From positions 45,342,959 through 45,406,958 of the forward strand of contig CM048840.1 in NCBI GenBank assembly GCA_026545765.1: a stretch of 64,000 nucleotides of DNA. The letters run 5' to 3'. Below the pieces are notes generated by a model, which did no database searches, was not told the origin of the DNA, and saw nothing but the letters and a program-made list of their open reading frames with translations. This document shows, in pieces, positions 1 through 10,974 of this stretch. This DNA comes from Plantago major. Taxonomy: Eukaryota; Streptophyta; Magnoliopsida; Lamiales; Plantaginaceae. Within the stretch, counting starts at the first letter, position 1. Each line of letters begins with the position of its first letter. The translations under genes and the position numbers were made by a program.

Positions 1-600
1 TTCTCGATTGTAGACCCTTCAGGTTGAGTTCCTCATAAGTTTCGAATGTCATCAAGTTAACTGCAGCTCCAGTATCAATAATACCTGTAACCTCAGAAGA
101 ACTGCCCATCCCGACAACCAAATCGAAACTGCTTGCATCACTAATGCTCTTCTCTTCCTTTTGGATCATTTGAGTTGGTCCTGCATTCTCCTTCTCTTCT
201 GGAATCACTGGACCAGATGTTATCACCCTTCTTACTTCCTGTGCTGGTGTTGCCTCAACTTGGGGAACCACCTTATCATGGTTACAAGTGCAAGTCGTAA
301 TAACAGTCTTAACTACTCCTGGCTTGTCAAAAACTACCTCCACAGCAAGTATTCTGTTATTCTCGACAATCGCAGGGAGTTTACCCTTCTCTCTTTGCTG
401 GAAGGCGCCTACTAAATCACCAAGAGTCTTCCCCAACCTCTTTTGCAATTGCTCAATATTTTCAAACCTCTGGTCGTTCTTGGCATGATTCCGCTGTGCT
501 TCTGCCCAGAACCTCTATGATCTCTCCATGTGAGCTCTAATCTCCTGATCAGCGTTTCGTGGTGCACTAGTAGGCGGAGCTAAATCTCTTTGAGCTTCGC
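1..600 (-). pseudogene. Element A: gag-pol linker and start of aspartic protease (Ty3/gypsy, Athila-like)
   Basis: Read on the minus strand, bases 100 to 1 encode a retroviral-type aspartic protease start with the active-site motif DTGA, followed by a hydrophobic AVNLM stretch as in plant gypsy proteases. Bases 600 to 100 are the low-complexity linker between gag and protease; part of it (a KPG..KTV..TC pattern) is also recognisable in element F near 32600. The enzyme would cleave the Gag-Pol polyprotein. The protease runs off the left edge, so reverse transcriptase and integrase, if present, lie outside the window. The gag upstream is broken, so this copy is not expected to be expressed as a polyprotein. 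Assignment to Athila is inferred from the shared gag and the tRNA-Asp primer site. Confidence 0.72.
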
Positions 601-610
601 TTGACCGAGC

Positions 611-1776
611 TCATTGAACTGGAACTCTTTGTCGGAACTGTGGTGCATTCTCATGGAAGTTACCTCCATAGGATAAATTGGAACGGTCGGGGTTGAAAGG
701 TTGCACCTTAGTGGCGCCTGCATTCATTCCCAGATTTGGTTCCCAACCACCACGCTGCCTGTTTTGCATCCAGCAAATGATCTCCGGAGTTGGGTTCTCC
801 CCTATAATCTCAAGAAGTCTACACATACTAGCACCATGCCTGAAATTACCACATAGATTTCACCTCTCGTTAACCGGATCCACTGGTGCAGGGATAGTGC
901 CAAGCATCCTCATCTCCTTAATCTATTCGGCCAATTCAATAGTATTGGGGCCTGGTGTTTGCTCCACGGCTTTAACTTCAGCTCTCCTTGGTCGGCCTCT
1001 AGTTCCCTTAAGCTGGGAGATGGCGGCAAGCTTCTGAAAAGCCGCATTCAATGCAGCCGGAGATGCCGTAACGATAGAGCCATCCACGGTCATATCCACC
1101 ATGTTCTGTGCTTCCCAATCGAGTCCTTCATAGAACTTGTAGCATAAATCCATCTCACTCAACCTATGGTGAGGGCATTGAGAGAGAAAGTTCAGGAATC
1201 GCTCCCTGGCCTCGTAAAAGCTCTCATCAATCATCTGCATGAACTTCTCAATCTGCACCCGAAGCTGCCTAGTCCTCTCCGCCGGATAGAACTTGTTCAT
1301 AAAGGCCCTGTATAGATCATCCCAAGTAGCCAGAGAGCCTTCAGGTTGATTCAACAGCCAGCTCTTTGCTTTATCCTGCATACACATGGGAAATACCTTC
1401 TTCCTGATTTCATCGAAAAGCATCGAGCCCACAGTGAGCAAAGACCCCTCGAACTCCTTGAGAAACCGGATAACGTCCTCATTAGCCATCCCATAATACT
1501 TGGGCATGTCATGGAAGTGATGAGACTTGATCTCCATGTTCTAGCCTCGTTAGAGAGCACAACAGCTGATCCCCCAGCCTTAATTTCACCGGGCTGCATA
1601 TAGTTCCCATAGGTAATCACAGGGGTCTGAACAGCATCATTGACTCTGGGGGTATTCTCGTTAGCGTCACCCATTTCAACAGCATTTAAGTTCTGTCTTC
1701 AAAGCTGATGGTAGTGTCTATCGATCTCAGGTACTAGAGGTTGCAAAGGTGTTCCTTGCGATCTTGTACCGGGCAT
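611..1776 (-). pseudogene. gag: Element A: broken gag (Retrotrans_gag domain plus zinc knuckle)
   Basis: Gag polyprotein of an Athila-like gypsy element, the structural protein of the retrotransposon particle. The start at 1776 aligns with the gag start of element F (31307). The central part, 1537 to 923, carries the Retrotrans_gag core (FPMCMQDKAKSWL, YEARERF, CPHHR, YEGLDW). Damage seen: an in-frame stop near 1700, a frameshift near 1546 compared with element F, a loss of about six codons near 1430, a stop at 923 and another near 860. In the zinc knuckle the first cysteine codon has become a stop and a glycine is replaced, so the CX2CX4HX4C motif that element F keeps intact is lost. The C-terminal piece is 826-611. 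Confidence 0.87.
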
Positions 1777-1880
1777 AAACCTGCAAAGGTTCGTCTACAA
1801 AATCAAAAACCTCGAAAAACCTTAGTTTCTGTTAATGTAGAAATCGCAGGTAAGTAAAATAAAAACAAGTAAAATATTAC

Positions 1881-1898
1881 ACCCCGGCAGCGGCGCCA
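1881..1898 (-). promoter_or_regulatory. Element A primer-binding site (tRNA-Asp)
   Basis: The plus-strand sequence matches the 3' end of plant tRNA-Asp at about 16 of 18 positions, ending in GGCGCCA. It sits a few bases inside the LTR, where minus-strand DNA synthesis would start. The same site in element F matches at 18 of 18. The tRNA identity is from memory of the plant tRNA-Asp acceptor and T-arm sequence. Confidence 0.85.
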
Positions 1899-1902
1899 AA
1901 TT

Positions 1903-2984
1903 TGATGAGCTCAAATTATACTCTAAAAAGCAATTAGAGAATAAGTTGTAGTTGTAGACTAAATCCTAACTCAGGATCGATTTCTAGGGAATTAATCAGG
2001 CTATGTAGCAGTGAAAGTAAACAGATACTTGCGAGTAATAATCTAATTGATGGTTTAGTTATACCTCTAACTAGTTTAATTAAAGCTAAGATAACGATTA
2101 ACAATGAGAGAAAGATGAATACAGTAGCCAGATCCAATTATGCTAATTCGAACTAGGGATAGCACTCATATTTATCACACGGTCGTTGTACAGAAAATCA
2201 ATCAATTCGATTCAACCAATTGTTCTTAGAAGATATTATACTGGAGAAATCGTGAGTCGTCAATTCACGATCCTTAAACATGAACAATATAGAGAATTTA
2301 ATACGGACTTATCGAATTGAATGTTTTTATGAAGATTTAATACGAGAGTAACCTATATGAGTGATTTGACAAACCCTAGAACGAATATGCATAATCTTCA
2401 CATACTACTGTATTCAAAGGTGTTTAGCTACTCATAATTGATGATTGCATGCAAAGATTCATGGTAATAATCATATGAAACATAGATGCAAAGAATTGTA
2501 AAGAACAAAGCAATTGAGAAATCAATACCAATAATCTTGATGAATCAAATCAATGAATAACCAAGCTCCAAAGATGTCTCAATGTCAATGTATGTCTCTA
2601 GGAGCTTTTTTCTCAAAACTAGGTTAAAAGAAGTATGAATGAATAGGAATCCAAAATCTAATCTAATATGGAAATTAAAATTAATTCTGCGTCATAGCAA
2701 TGAGCCTTCTTAATCGATCAGATATCCATTTCAGAAATCTACACAAGTAGCTTCAATCTTCAAACAGAGCATCATCAGAAAATCTCGCCACGTGATCGAT
2801 TTCCTCGCCACAAAGCCATGCTAACCAGCTTGTCTTCAAACGGCTCAAAAGACACAGATTTCTACAAAACACAAACAAAACACCAAAGCGTAAAAACAAA
2901 CTAAAAAGACTACAAAACTAAAGACAAAGACTCACAAAGATCGCTAAAAAAGACCGAATGAGACGTTAGAATATTGTCTCATCA
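1903..2984 (-). repeat. Element A 5' LTR (minus orientation)
   Basis: A 1082 bp LTR bounded by TGATGAG (minus strand, from 2984) and CTCATCA (to 1903). Its minus-strand start resembles the LTR start of element F (TGATGA.AC.ATA followed by GTCTCAT and TTTTTAGCG). The other end abuts the tRNA-Asp primer site. The partner LTR is outside the window, so age cannot be estimated. Region 2750-2830 holds diverged CTCGCC motifs like the GC palindromes in the LTR of element F. No gene is present in this stretch. Confidence 0.87.
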
Positions 2985-4192
2985 AACCCCTTACGTTTCA
3001 AGTGCTCGAGTACCGTTCTAGGAGGCAAAAATTGCTTATTCCTACATTTGTTCGCATTGCAAGGGTAGTTCATCATCCCCGACTCAAACAACTAGTCTGT
3101 GTAAGTCCAAAAGCAATGAAGGCTTCAACCCCTTCCACAAAACTAAATTCAATTCTGCCATTAACAGTGCGACGGTACATCCATGAACGATCGGGATTCA
3201 TAATTCAACAATTAACCTGCGTCTTAATTTATTAGATTTAATAATGTATCGCATTACGTATTAAGTTTCATTACAACTAAAATTACATTCTTAATTATGA
3301 TACGTTAAAAAATGGTAATGAATTACATGCATTTTACGATTACAATTCAATTTTCTAGTAGTTAAACTTCCATATATCAATTAGCATTACAAATTGTAGA
3401 TGAAAATATTAGTAATTGTTTTTATTTTAATACTCCAAAATTATATTAAAATCACCAAAATCACCAAATTGTCTCAAAACACACAATTAAATCTTCATAA
3501 TCCTATTACGTATACGATAATATCTAAGTAAATACTCTACATACTTACAATCATACTAACATCATACTAGCAATCCAATTTCACAATAAATATATCAATT
3601 TCACATCTCAAAGCTAACCCAATATGTAATATAAGCTAAATTATCTACTGCATACGTCCTATAAACATACAATTGATCAAACTAGTCGAAATTAACAAAA
3701 CCCCCAAATTTTAAAAAGTAAGGGTTTTAGCCAAAATACCTTCAATTCCGGAGAAAATAGCGGATGAAAGTTGAAATTGATGCACAACCCGAGCTCCTTG
3801 TCCCACGAGCTTCGAAACGAGTCCAAGATTGGCCGGAATCGTCGAGATTTGGCCGGAAATGGCAAGTGGCGAATTTGAGAAAGAGGAGGAAGAAAGAAAA
3901 ACAGTGAGCAAATGGGGGAGATCGATCCCCACTGCTCGCTGTATAAGGCTACTAGGGACGGATAGCTATCCGTCCCTAAATCTGTCCCTATTTAAGGACG
4001 GATAGCTATCCGTCCCTGACCCCCCCCTTTTTTCATTAAGTTTTTTCTTTTTTTTTATCTCGGTCAACTGTTTTATCCGTCCCTGTTGACGGATATCATA
4101 ATCCGTCCCTATTTAGGGACGGACTAGAGACGGATACCGTAGTCCGTCCCTAAATCCACCGATTCGTCCCTAAATCCGGTTATTCTTGTAGT
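2985..4192 (-). mobile_element. CACTA-1: end fragment of a non-autonomous CACTA transposon
   Basis: The right boundary is TTCTTGTAGT at 4183-4192, the reverse complement of a CACTA-type terminus, preceded by inverted GGGACGGAT/ATCCGTCCC repeats at about 3950-4170, a hallmark of CACTA subterminal regions. The rest (2985-3930) is AT-rich with no convincing gene. A 73-codon minus-strand frame at 3932-3711 starts just inside the repeats where a CACTA first exon could lie, but I do not recognise it. The terminal base is T rather than the usual G, and no second end is seen; the other end may lie beyond element A, which abuts at 2984. Since transposase-coding sequence begins immediately to the right, I infer that CACTA-1 inserted into CACTA-2. 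Confidence 0.5.
3948..4175. repeat. CACTA-1 subterminal inverted repeats
   Basis: Several copies of GGGACGGAT and its complement ATCCGTCCC occur as near-palindromes (for example GGACGGATAGCTATCCGTCC near 3956 and 4001). In CACTA elements such arrays bind the element-encoded TNPA-type protein. They differ by a base from the AGCGACGGAT type at the end of CACTA-2, so the two elements belong to related but different subfamilies. Confidence 0.8.
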
Positions 4193-4238
4193 TACAAGGA
4201 GGGGGGCTTCAAAGAAACGCCAGGAGAAAAATCTCCCA

Positions 4239-5726
4239 CATAAGAAAATGTGGTACTTCCCTCTAGCACCTCATTTAAACAGGTTGTACGCTTCAAGTGC
4301 TTGTGCCGATAAAATGCGGTGGCACAAGGAGAGAGTAATCCCGGAAGATGCAAAGGGTAGAATGGAGCATCCATCAGACTCACCCGCATGGAAAGAGTTT
4401 GACAAGACATATCCGAAGTTTACAGTCGAGTCTAGAAATGTACGATTGGGGCTCTGTACGGATGGTTTTAACCCATTTGGAAGTGAACGGAAGTACTCTT
4501 GTTGGCCAGTGATGCTCACACCATACAACCTGCCCCCCGGTGAGTGCATGAAGGAACCATTCATGTTCTTGACTGTGTTGGTACCTGGGCTATAAGATCC
4601 AGCACTGAAGCTGGATGTCTTCTTGCAACCCCTAATCAAGGAGCTGATTGAGTTGTGGGAGAAAGGTATCCCTACATATGATCTGTCGACCAATAAGAAC
4701 TTTACCTTGAGAGCAGCACTACTGTGGACCGCGAGTGATTTTTCTATGTACTCCATGCTATTTGGATGGAAAACCGCCGGGAAATATGCCTGTCCACATT
4801 GTTTGGAGGACACTGATGCATTTAGACAGAAGGATAGCGGAAAGGAATCTTGGTTTGATTGTCATCGTAGGTTTCTACCAAGTAACCATCCGTTCTGGAA
4901 AAACAGGGATCAATTCAATAAAAACAAAGTAGAAAAGAAAGGCTCCCCAAGACGACTTACTGGTGCACAAATTCTTGCGGAGATTGATAGGCTGGGTCTT
5001 ATGAAAGTGACTCAACTTGGGTTGGAGAAGCATAACAAGAAAATTAGCAACACATGTGGATGGAAGAAGAGAAGCATCTTCTAGGACTTTCCTTATTGGA
5101 GCAGTCTTCTTATACGTCACATGTTGGATTTCATGCACATTGAGAAGAATGTGTTCGAGAACTGCTTCAACACAATTTGTAACATTGTAGGAAAAACAAA
5201 GGATACCATCAAATCTAGAGCCGAGTTGGATACATGGTGTAAAAGGTTTGAGTTGACAAAGAGGAATGATGAAGGTAAGTGGCCCAAGGCATGCTACACA
5301 ATTGACAATGAATCTAGGTCAATATTGTTTGATTAGGTGAAGGCATTGAAGTTCCCCGACAATTACGCCTCGAAATTGGAGCGGTGTGTGGATTTGAAGA
5401 AGACAAAGATGTTTGGGATGAAGAGCCACGACTGTCATGTGTTCATGGAGAGGCTTATCCCGGTTGCTTTTCGAGAACTGCTACCTAAACCTGTCTGGAT
5501 TGCTCTCACCGAGCTGAGCTTATTTTTCAAGAATTTATGCACAACGGTGGTTTATGATCAAGTGTTAGCAAATCTTGAAAGCAACATACCATTTATTTTA
5601 TGCAAGATCGAGCGTATCTTTCCACCGAGCTTCTTTGATTCTATGGAGCACTTGCCGGTTCACCTTCCACATGAATCGAGGCTTGCTGGACCGGTTCAGT
5701 ATCGATGGATGTATCCATTCGAGAGG
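4239..5726 (+). pseudogene. CACTA-2 transposase, TNP2/Transposase_21 and DUF4218 part
   Basis: One reading frame runs from about 4239 to 5774 with three in-frame stops (after 4592, 5081 and 5333). The translation shows the CACTA transposase series in order: WYFPLAPHLNRLYAS and MRWH (4248-4330), LCTDGFNPFG (4450), PHCLEDTDAF (4795), then HMLDFMHIEKNVFEN (5118) and the DUF4218-type block with MKSHDCHVFMERLIPVAFRE (5419) and HLPHE (5668). This protein would excise and reinsert the element. At least two stops look like tryptophan codons changed by G to A (after GWKKRSIF and before VKALKFP). The N-terminal part is missing at the CACTA-1 boundary. Confidence 0.9.
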
Positions 5727-5805
5727 GGTGAAATAATTGCAATCATGTACTTAAAATGTCTGAATTTTCCCTAGTTACACTTTCTTACATGAATATGTAT
5801 TACAG

Positions 5806-6969
5806 GTACTTAGGGAAATTGAAGAAATATGTCAAGAACAAAGGTAGACCTGAAGGATCAATTGCCAATGCGTACGTTCGAGAGGAAACTGCAACCTTCT
5901 GCTCCTATTACATTGAGGACCACGTCCCGACAAAGGCATCTTGGCCGTCTCGAAACGCAGACACATTCGAAGTTCAAGAGGATGATGACATTTCCATTTC
6001 AATTTTTAGGGTCTCAGGGAGACCTATGGGAGAAGCTAAGAAAGAATGTTTGACGGATAAGGAGCTGAAGGCAGCCCAATATTATGTCCTCGGTAATTGT
6101 GCTGAGGTTGACAAATATATAGTGATATTTACTGGGTGAGTACCTTTCTTATTAAAAGTAGCTAAAATTCAACTTTTAACTAAAATCCTAGCTAAAATTC
6201 ATCATGTCCACAGCGTTTTCAAAGAGATTTGTCTGGAGAAGAATCCAATGATGGTAGAGGATACGCTTGAAGAACTCCTTGAAGAGAAGTTGGAATCAGA
6301 ATTTCCAGATTGGTTCAGGGAGTATGTCCGAGATCCTTTCATCAACGTCACATGTCCTTACTTAAGCAGAGGGACCATACAGAAAGGTCTACACATTCTC
6401 ATCTTACATAGTCAATGGACTTAGGTTCCACACGATTGACTCTAACACGACCATGACTACAAGCAATTCCTGGGTGTGTATCTGGGGGCAAGATGTAGGA
6501 GCAGCTGATTTGTATGATTTCTACGGGAAGCTGAAACGAATAGTGCGCCTTGAATATCCCGGTTTGCCCTTGAAAACAACCTTTTTTGTTTGGTGTTGAC
6601 TGGTATGATCCTACTCCACTTGGTAGGAAGAAGAATGAGCAGTATGAAATGGTTGACATAAACCATAGGAGGAGGTAACGTACTAAGTACGAACCATTTA
6701 TCTTGGCGACTCAAGCACGACAAGTGGTTTTTCTTAAATATCCAAGCAGAAAACGCGACAAGGCGGACTGGTTAGCTGCGATACCTATACATGCCCACAA
6801 CAAAGTGGAGTATGATGAGAAAGAAGACTTAATTACCAACACATACCAAGAAGAGGTTGTCAATGAACAAGCAAAAAATCCTGTTGAGGCTCGTGATGAG
6901 TTCATAGAGCTACTCCTCTTGGACATGTATGTAGACTTAATCACATACGAGGACGCCGAGGGTATGTGA
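5806..6969 (+). pseudogene. CACTA-2 transposase, DUF4216-type C-terminal exons
   Basis: Coding resumes at YLGKLKKYVKNKGRPEGSIA (5806 on) after an AT-rich intron of about 80 bp (about 5727-5805; exact junctions not certain). A second intron about 6136-6212 ends in CCACAG. The next exon carries DWFREYVRDP (6310) and, after a frame change near 6370, the DUF4216-type block with a GLRFHTIDS-like pattern, DLYDFYGKLKRIVRLEYP and, at 6703-6969, ARQVVFLKYPSRKRDKADWL. The final piece ends at the stop at 6967-6969. Frame breaks lie near 6370-6420, 6598 and 6660. The domain order YLG, DUF4216, stop is usual for plant CACTA TNP2 proteins. Confidence 0.82.
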
Positions 6970-6992
6970 GTAGGGTAGATTATGTATATAAC

Positions 6993-7121
6993 TAGTTAGT
7001 TGTTGATAATACCATGTATTTGTGATTTACACCGAGTCAAAATGTGTTAGTATACAACTACATGTAAAACATATATATACATTTGACTCATAGTAAATCA
7101 CAAATACTTGGTATTATCATC

Positions 7122-7215
<94 letters not shown>

Positions 7216-7296
7216 GATGATAATACCAAGTATTTGTGATTTACTATGAGTCAAATGTATATATATGTTTTACATGTAGTTGTATACTAACACATT
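6993..7296. repeat. Perfect long hairpin with a (TA)n loop inside a CACTA-2 intron
   Basis: Arms 7040-about 7130 and about 7206-7296 are exact inverted copies of each other over about 90 bases, separated by about 75 bp of (TA)n. A third, diverged copy of the right-arm sequence precedes the left arm in direct orientation (about 6993-7040, with TAGTTAGTTG, GATAATACCA and GTATTTGTGATTTAC). The structure lies between the stop of the transposase and a polypyrimidine-CAG acceptor before 7326, so it would be transcribed as part of an intron or intercistronic spacer. Confidence 0.95.
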
Positions 7297-7325
7297 TATC
7301 CTGTATTTGTTGCATGTTTTTTGCA

Positions 7326-9125
7326 GATGCCGCGACAAACGAAATCCACGTACCGTCCTCCCCCATGCAGTAGTTGACTGCTGGTAGACAGTTAAAGAGT
7401 AGTCGAGCAGGAGGGTTAAAGTCAGAGGAGCAGGAGGGTCATGATTGTCAGAGCAGCCGGTCTACAGTTCTTGAGATCCCACCGAGTTCAAGCAGGGGCT
7501 CGACATCGGTCTGGCGTAACTTACCAGATGACGGGTGTCCCTTCAACGAGATTGTGGACGGGGCTAAGTGGGATGGGAAGCTTGTGTTGTTCCCAAACGG
7601 TAGATCGAAGTAAGTATTATGCATTTGTATATAGAACTTAACTTAAATAAGATAATTTATGTCATATCATTGTTGTACTATACTAATTAATATTCGTTTC
7701 TTGTATCTTATACATTGATAACATGTTATGGCCTCCAGAGGCTAGCAATAAACTCAGTGAGATCATCAGGGGCAAGAGGGAGATGCCGGGGCAAGGGGGG
7801 GGCAAGAAGTGGTCGAAGATCTCGGACCGGCTAAAGCATGAGTACTTTAATGAGTTGCGGGCAAGTTGAAATCTGACATTCATTTATTTGTTATTATAAT
7901 CGTTCTTTTAATGTGAGTGGTATGTTAGCCACTGTATGTGAGTGGTATGTTAGCCACTGAACTTGGGTGATATGTTAGTCACCACTGTGTTAGTAAATTT
8001 TAGGACAATGTGAGTGGTATGTTAGTCATTGAACTTGGGTGATATGTTAGTCGGTTAACGTTATGTTGTGTTTTCTTATTAAATTGATGTCTCGGTTAAC
8101 GTTATGTAATTTGGATTTTGTGTGGAATTGGGAATGTAGAAAACATACTTCATTCCCAACCGATTGCTCCACCAGATATGGCCTGCATTCGAGACGCTGG
8201 GGTCAGATTTGTATAAGCATATGGTTAACGAAATGAAAAGAAAGGGCGTTAGGCCAGCATGGTGTGGACCGGAGGAGTGGGCGCTTTGGGAGCCTTGGCG
8301 GCGTCAGAAAGAAAATTATGCGGACGAGCAGAGAACCGGTTGACTGAGCCGTCTGATGGTACCGGGGTGGCCAGGCACCACTATGGGTCCCGAGCTGTTG
8401 TTACGGATCACGTTAAATCGGTAAGTGTACATATAATTTGTCAGTTTAGTCATACATGTGTTTTTTGTTTAATTTATACACCTTTAATGAGTTGCTAGCT
8501 TAATGTTTGCATATGTATGTTTTTCAGGTGTCGGATGGGGAGGAGAAGACCGCACTGGCGCTCTTTAAAAGAGCCAAGCTGAAGAACGGGAGATGGGTTG
8601 ACAGCAAGTCCGAGGCTATTGCGGTATGCTAATTTTGGTTAAAGTTCATATTTGTGTAGTACAAGTTCTTTTGAAAAAACTATAACTCATGATATATGCA
8701 CTTTACGATTTCAGGCTGAGGTGGAGAGGCAGCTCGCCGATGCGGGTGAGGAGCTGACAATTGAACAACAAAACACTATCTTCTTAGCCGTCAACCCAAT
8801 GGACAGCAAAGGCAGAGTATATGGATTGGGGAGTTTCAGCCCTGTGGTGAATACTCCAAGCTACTCAACATCCCAGGAATCTAGAAATCAGCTTTTCACA
8901 TAGGAGCAGGTCTCGGAGATGGTGCAGTCACAGGTTGCGGCACAGGTGGAGGCACATGCACAGGCACAAGCACAGTCACGGGCGGAGCTAGCTAGAGTTC
9001 AGGAGGATCACCGGCAGCAGCTGGAGTGTCTATCTAGACAACAACAGGAGGACCCAGCGTCTTCAGCAACAGATGCAGGCTTTCATGGCCACGTTCTATC
9101 ACCAGCCACCCCGCCCGGTAGTTAG
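7326..9125 (+). pseudogene. CACTA-2 second ORF (TNPA / Transposase_24-like), spliced and broken
   Basis: Exons separated by AT-rich introns encode a protein like the second ORF of plant CACTA elements, which often matches the Plant transposase (Ptta/En/Spm) family and binds subterminal repeats. Visible blocks are LPDDGCPFNEIVDGAKWDGK (about 7515-7611), GGKKWSKISDRLKHEYFNEL (about 7800-7860), WPAFETLGSDLYKHMVNEM with AWCGPEEWALWEPWR (8178-8310), TEPSDGTGVARHHYGSRAV (about 8345-8400), DGEEKTALALFKRAKLKNGRW (8527-8600) and KGRVYGLGS (8810). Introns with GT..AG ends are visible at about 8420-8527 and 8623-8714. A frameshift near 8335 and a stop at 8901-8903 break it. The end is an alanine/glutamine-rich coiled-coil tract (8919-9080) with a stop at 9123-9125. 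Confidence 0.75.
7905..8052 (+). repeat. Short direct repeats in a CACTA-2 intron (GGTATGTTAGCCAC units)
   Basis: The intron between about 7868 and 8150 contains repeated units such as GAGTGGTATGTTAGCCACTG (twice) and ACTTGGGTGATATGTTAGTC (twice) with a third related unit near 8014. The unit GTGGTATGTTAGCCAC can fold (GTGG/CCAC). The same 16-mer occurs near 35711 in element F. Confidence 0.8.
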
Positions 9126-9325
9126 ATTTGGACTTATGTTTTTTTGACTTCTTACTTTAAACTATATGTACGGATATATTTCATTTCATTATTTTGTCGA
9201 ATGATTTTTGTTTAATTAAAACAATTTCATTATTCTGGATTTACTATCGGACATTTTATCAAAATGAAATAGGTGAAATATGAAAACAGGCATCAAAATT
9301 AAAAAAAAAAATTTAAAAACCTCGA
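9126..9325 (+). other. CACTA-2 3' untranslated region
   Basis: AT-rich sequence between the stop of the second ORF and the subterminal repeats. No gene or clear polyadenylation signal stands out. Confidence 0.5.
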
Positions 9326-9770
9326 AATTTAGCGACGGGTAACTAATCCGTCGCTAAACAGTGACGAAATTAGTGACGGAAAAACATTATCCGTCACTAT
9401 TTAGCGATGGATAGTTATCCGTCGCTAAATTTCCAGTTAATTTAAAAAATTTAAAAAAGAAAAAAAAAGCCTTATCCGTCGCTAATTATCAACGGATAAA
9501 CTATCCATCGCTAAATAGAGCATATTTTAATTTAAAAAAAGGAAAATACTGCTTTTTAGCGACGGATAAAATCCGTCTCTAAAAAGTTAATAGTCTATCC
9601 GTCGCTAAATCCATCGTTATTTAGCGATGGATAGATTATCCGTCGTTAGGATCATTGTGACGAAGAAAATGACGACGGCATTTTTATCCGTCGCTAAGTC
9701 CATCACTAGGAGCTTAGCGACGGATCGCTGCTTGTTTCGCGATGGATAAATCCGTCGCTAAACAGCAGAA
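9326..9770. repeat. CACTA-2 subterminal repeats
   Basis: About a dozen copies of AGCGACGGAT or its complement ATCCGTCGCT (with A/G variants), often paired head to head around 4-6 bases. They are separated by A- and T-rich spacers. This is the usual binding-site array of CACTA elements next to the terminus. Confidence 0.9.
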
Positions 9771-9781
9771 TTCTTGTAGTG
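9771..9781 (+). repeat. CACTA-2 right terminal inverted repeat
   Basis: TTCTTGTAGTG, the reverse complement of the canonical CACTACAAGAA terminus. The next bases are CAT, a possible 3 bp target duplication, which cannot be checked because the left end is absent. Confidence 0.9.
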
Positions 9782-10366
9782 CATTTCGCTCTTTTAGTCT
9801 CTCCATTTTTTGGCAGTGTCTATTTTACTGAATTCCGCAATTTTGTGCAAGCTGCTTTGGTATACATGCCATCAACCCTCACGGACATGTAGCTTTAAGG
9901 GCCACGCCGGTATGTGGGTAGTATCTGCACATGCCCAACACGAAAACGGTGATCGCAAGGACCATAGATCCATTCCGAGACTTTTAGTACCTTTGCTTTT
10001 TATGGTACTTTTCTTCTCTTTTTTTTTTTTTTTTTTTTGGTACCTTGATTTTTTCAGTACTTCTTTTCTCTTTTTTTTTTTAGAGAGAGAGAACACAACA
10101 GAGCAAAGCAACCACAACTTCCTTCTACTTCTCCTCCCCCAAACTTGTTAGTTTCACAGGATTTACATCTTCTCAGAATCCTCTTTAACTAAGCAGACTC
10201 ACTCAGAGCATGAAAAACTTCTAGAACAACGTATATAAGTGAATCAAGAGATAAAAGAGAATAAGGAAGGAAAAGTATTCTAAGATTGCATCTTTATCTT
10301 TGTGTTACATGGCAAAAACTCATAAGTAGGTGCATGTAAAGTGTCTTGGTTCAAAATTAAGATGAA
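9782..10366 (-). mobile_element. Minus-strand fragment of an Athila-like element carrying the conserved 3' module
   Basis: Read on the minus strand, 9985 to 9786 matches the noncoding module found at about 21810, 36300 and 39200: the CCAC..GTGG hairpin at 9902-9917, the GAGGGTTGATGGC core near 9880 and the GCAC-AAAA hairpin position at 9837-9848. The remainder (9986-10366) has poly-T runs (10021-10039, 10071-10081) and no gene. The fragment stops at the CACTA-2 terminus on one side and at the LTR of element B on the other. Confidence 0.65.
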
Positions 10367-10840
10367 TGATGAGTCGATTTTTACATCGTCTCATTTGGTC
10401 TTTTTTTACCGTCTTGTTGTCGTTCTTAAGTGTAGTTATAGTTTATTTTATTAGATTTTTGTTATGTTTTTGTGTTTTGTGTGTTTTGTAGGTGTTTGGT
10501 GAAATCGTAAGTCTAAAACAATGCATATTAATGCATTAATAGAAGCAAGGAAGTTCCAAGACCTCAAAGACAGTTGAAAACGGAGTCCAACGGTCGAAAC
10601 GGAAGTGGATTCGGAGTTCGGATGGAGATTCTAGAGATGTTCGAGCGAAGATATGTGAAAGTGCAAACTTGGAGTAGTCCTAGTATTTTGGTCATAACTT
10701 TCGCATATGAACTCCGATTGACTTGATCTTGGTCTCCAGGCGTAGCTAAGACCAAGAGCTACATATTTCTCATATGAACTCCGAATTCCGAGGTTTGGAC
10801 ACTCAAAAGTGCAAAAAACCGTGGCTGGGAGCCCTGGCAT

Positions 10841-10955
10841 ATGCCAACAAGGCGTCTTGTTGGCATGCCCAATGGCGTGCAAAGGTTCAGCATAGCTACT
10901 TGGCGACGCCAGATATATCTGGCGATGCTAGGCGCAATCAAGCGCTAAGCGCCAT
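10841..10955. other. Palindrome cluster upstream of the element B TATA box
   Basis: Three foldable units lie side by side. ATGCCAACAAG pairs with CTTGTTGGCAT around a 4-base loop (10841-10866). CGCCAGATATATCTGGCG is a perfect 18 bp palindrome (10907-10924). GGCGC and GCGCC flank a 13-base loop at about 10931-10953. The 3' LTR keeps only diverged forms (23321-23390). Confidence 0.85.
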
Positions 10956-10974
10956 TATACTCACAAGCGATTCC

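Larger units (their letters stand above)
4193..9781 (+). mobile_element. CACTA-2: 3' part of an autonomous-type CACTA (En/Spm) transposon
   Basis: The segment holds a TNP2-type transposase remnant (4239-6969), a second spliced ORF (7326-9125), a subterminal repeat zone (about 9326-9770) and a terminal inverted repeat TTCTTGTAGTG at 9771-9781. The left end and the 5' part of the transposase are not present to the right of CACTA-1 and probably lie to the left beyond the window. The right end abuts sequence related to a conserved module of Athila-like elements, so CACTA-2 appears to have inserted into such an element. Both ORFs are broken, so the copy is inactive. Confidence 0.82.
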
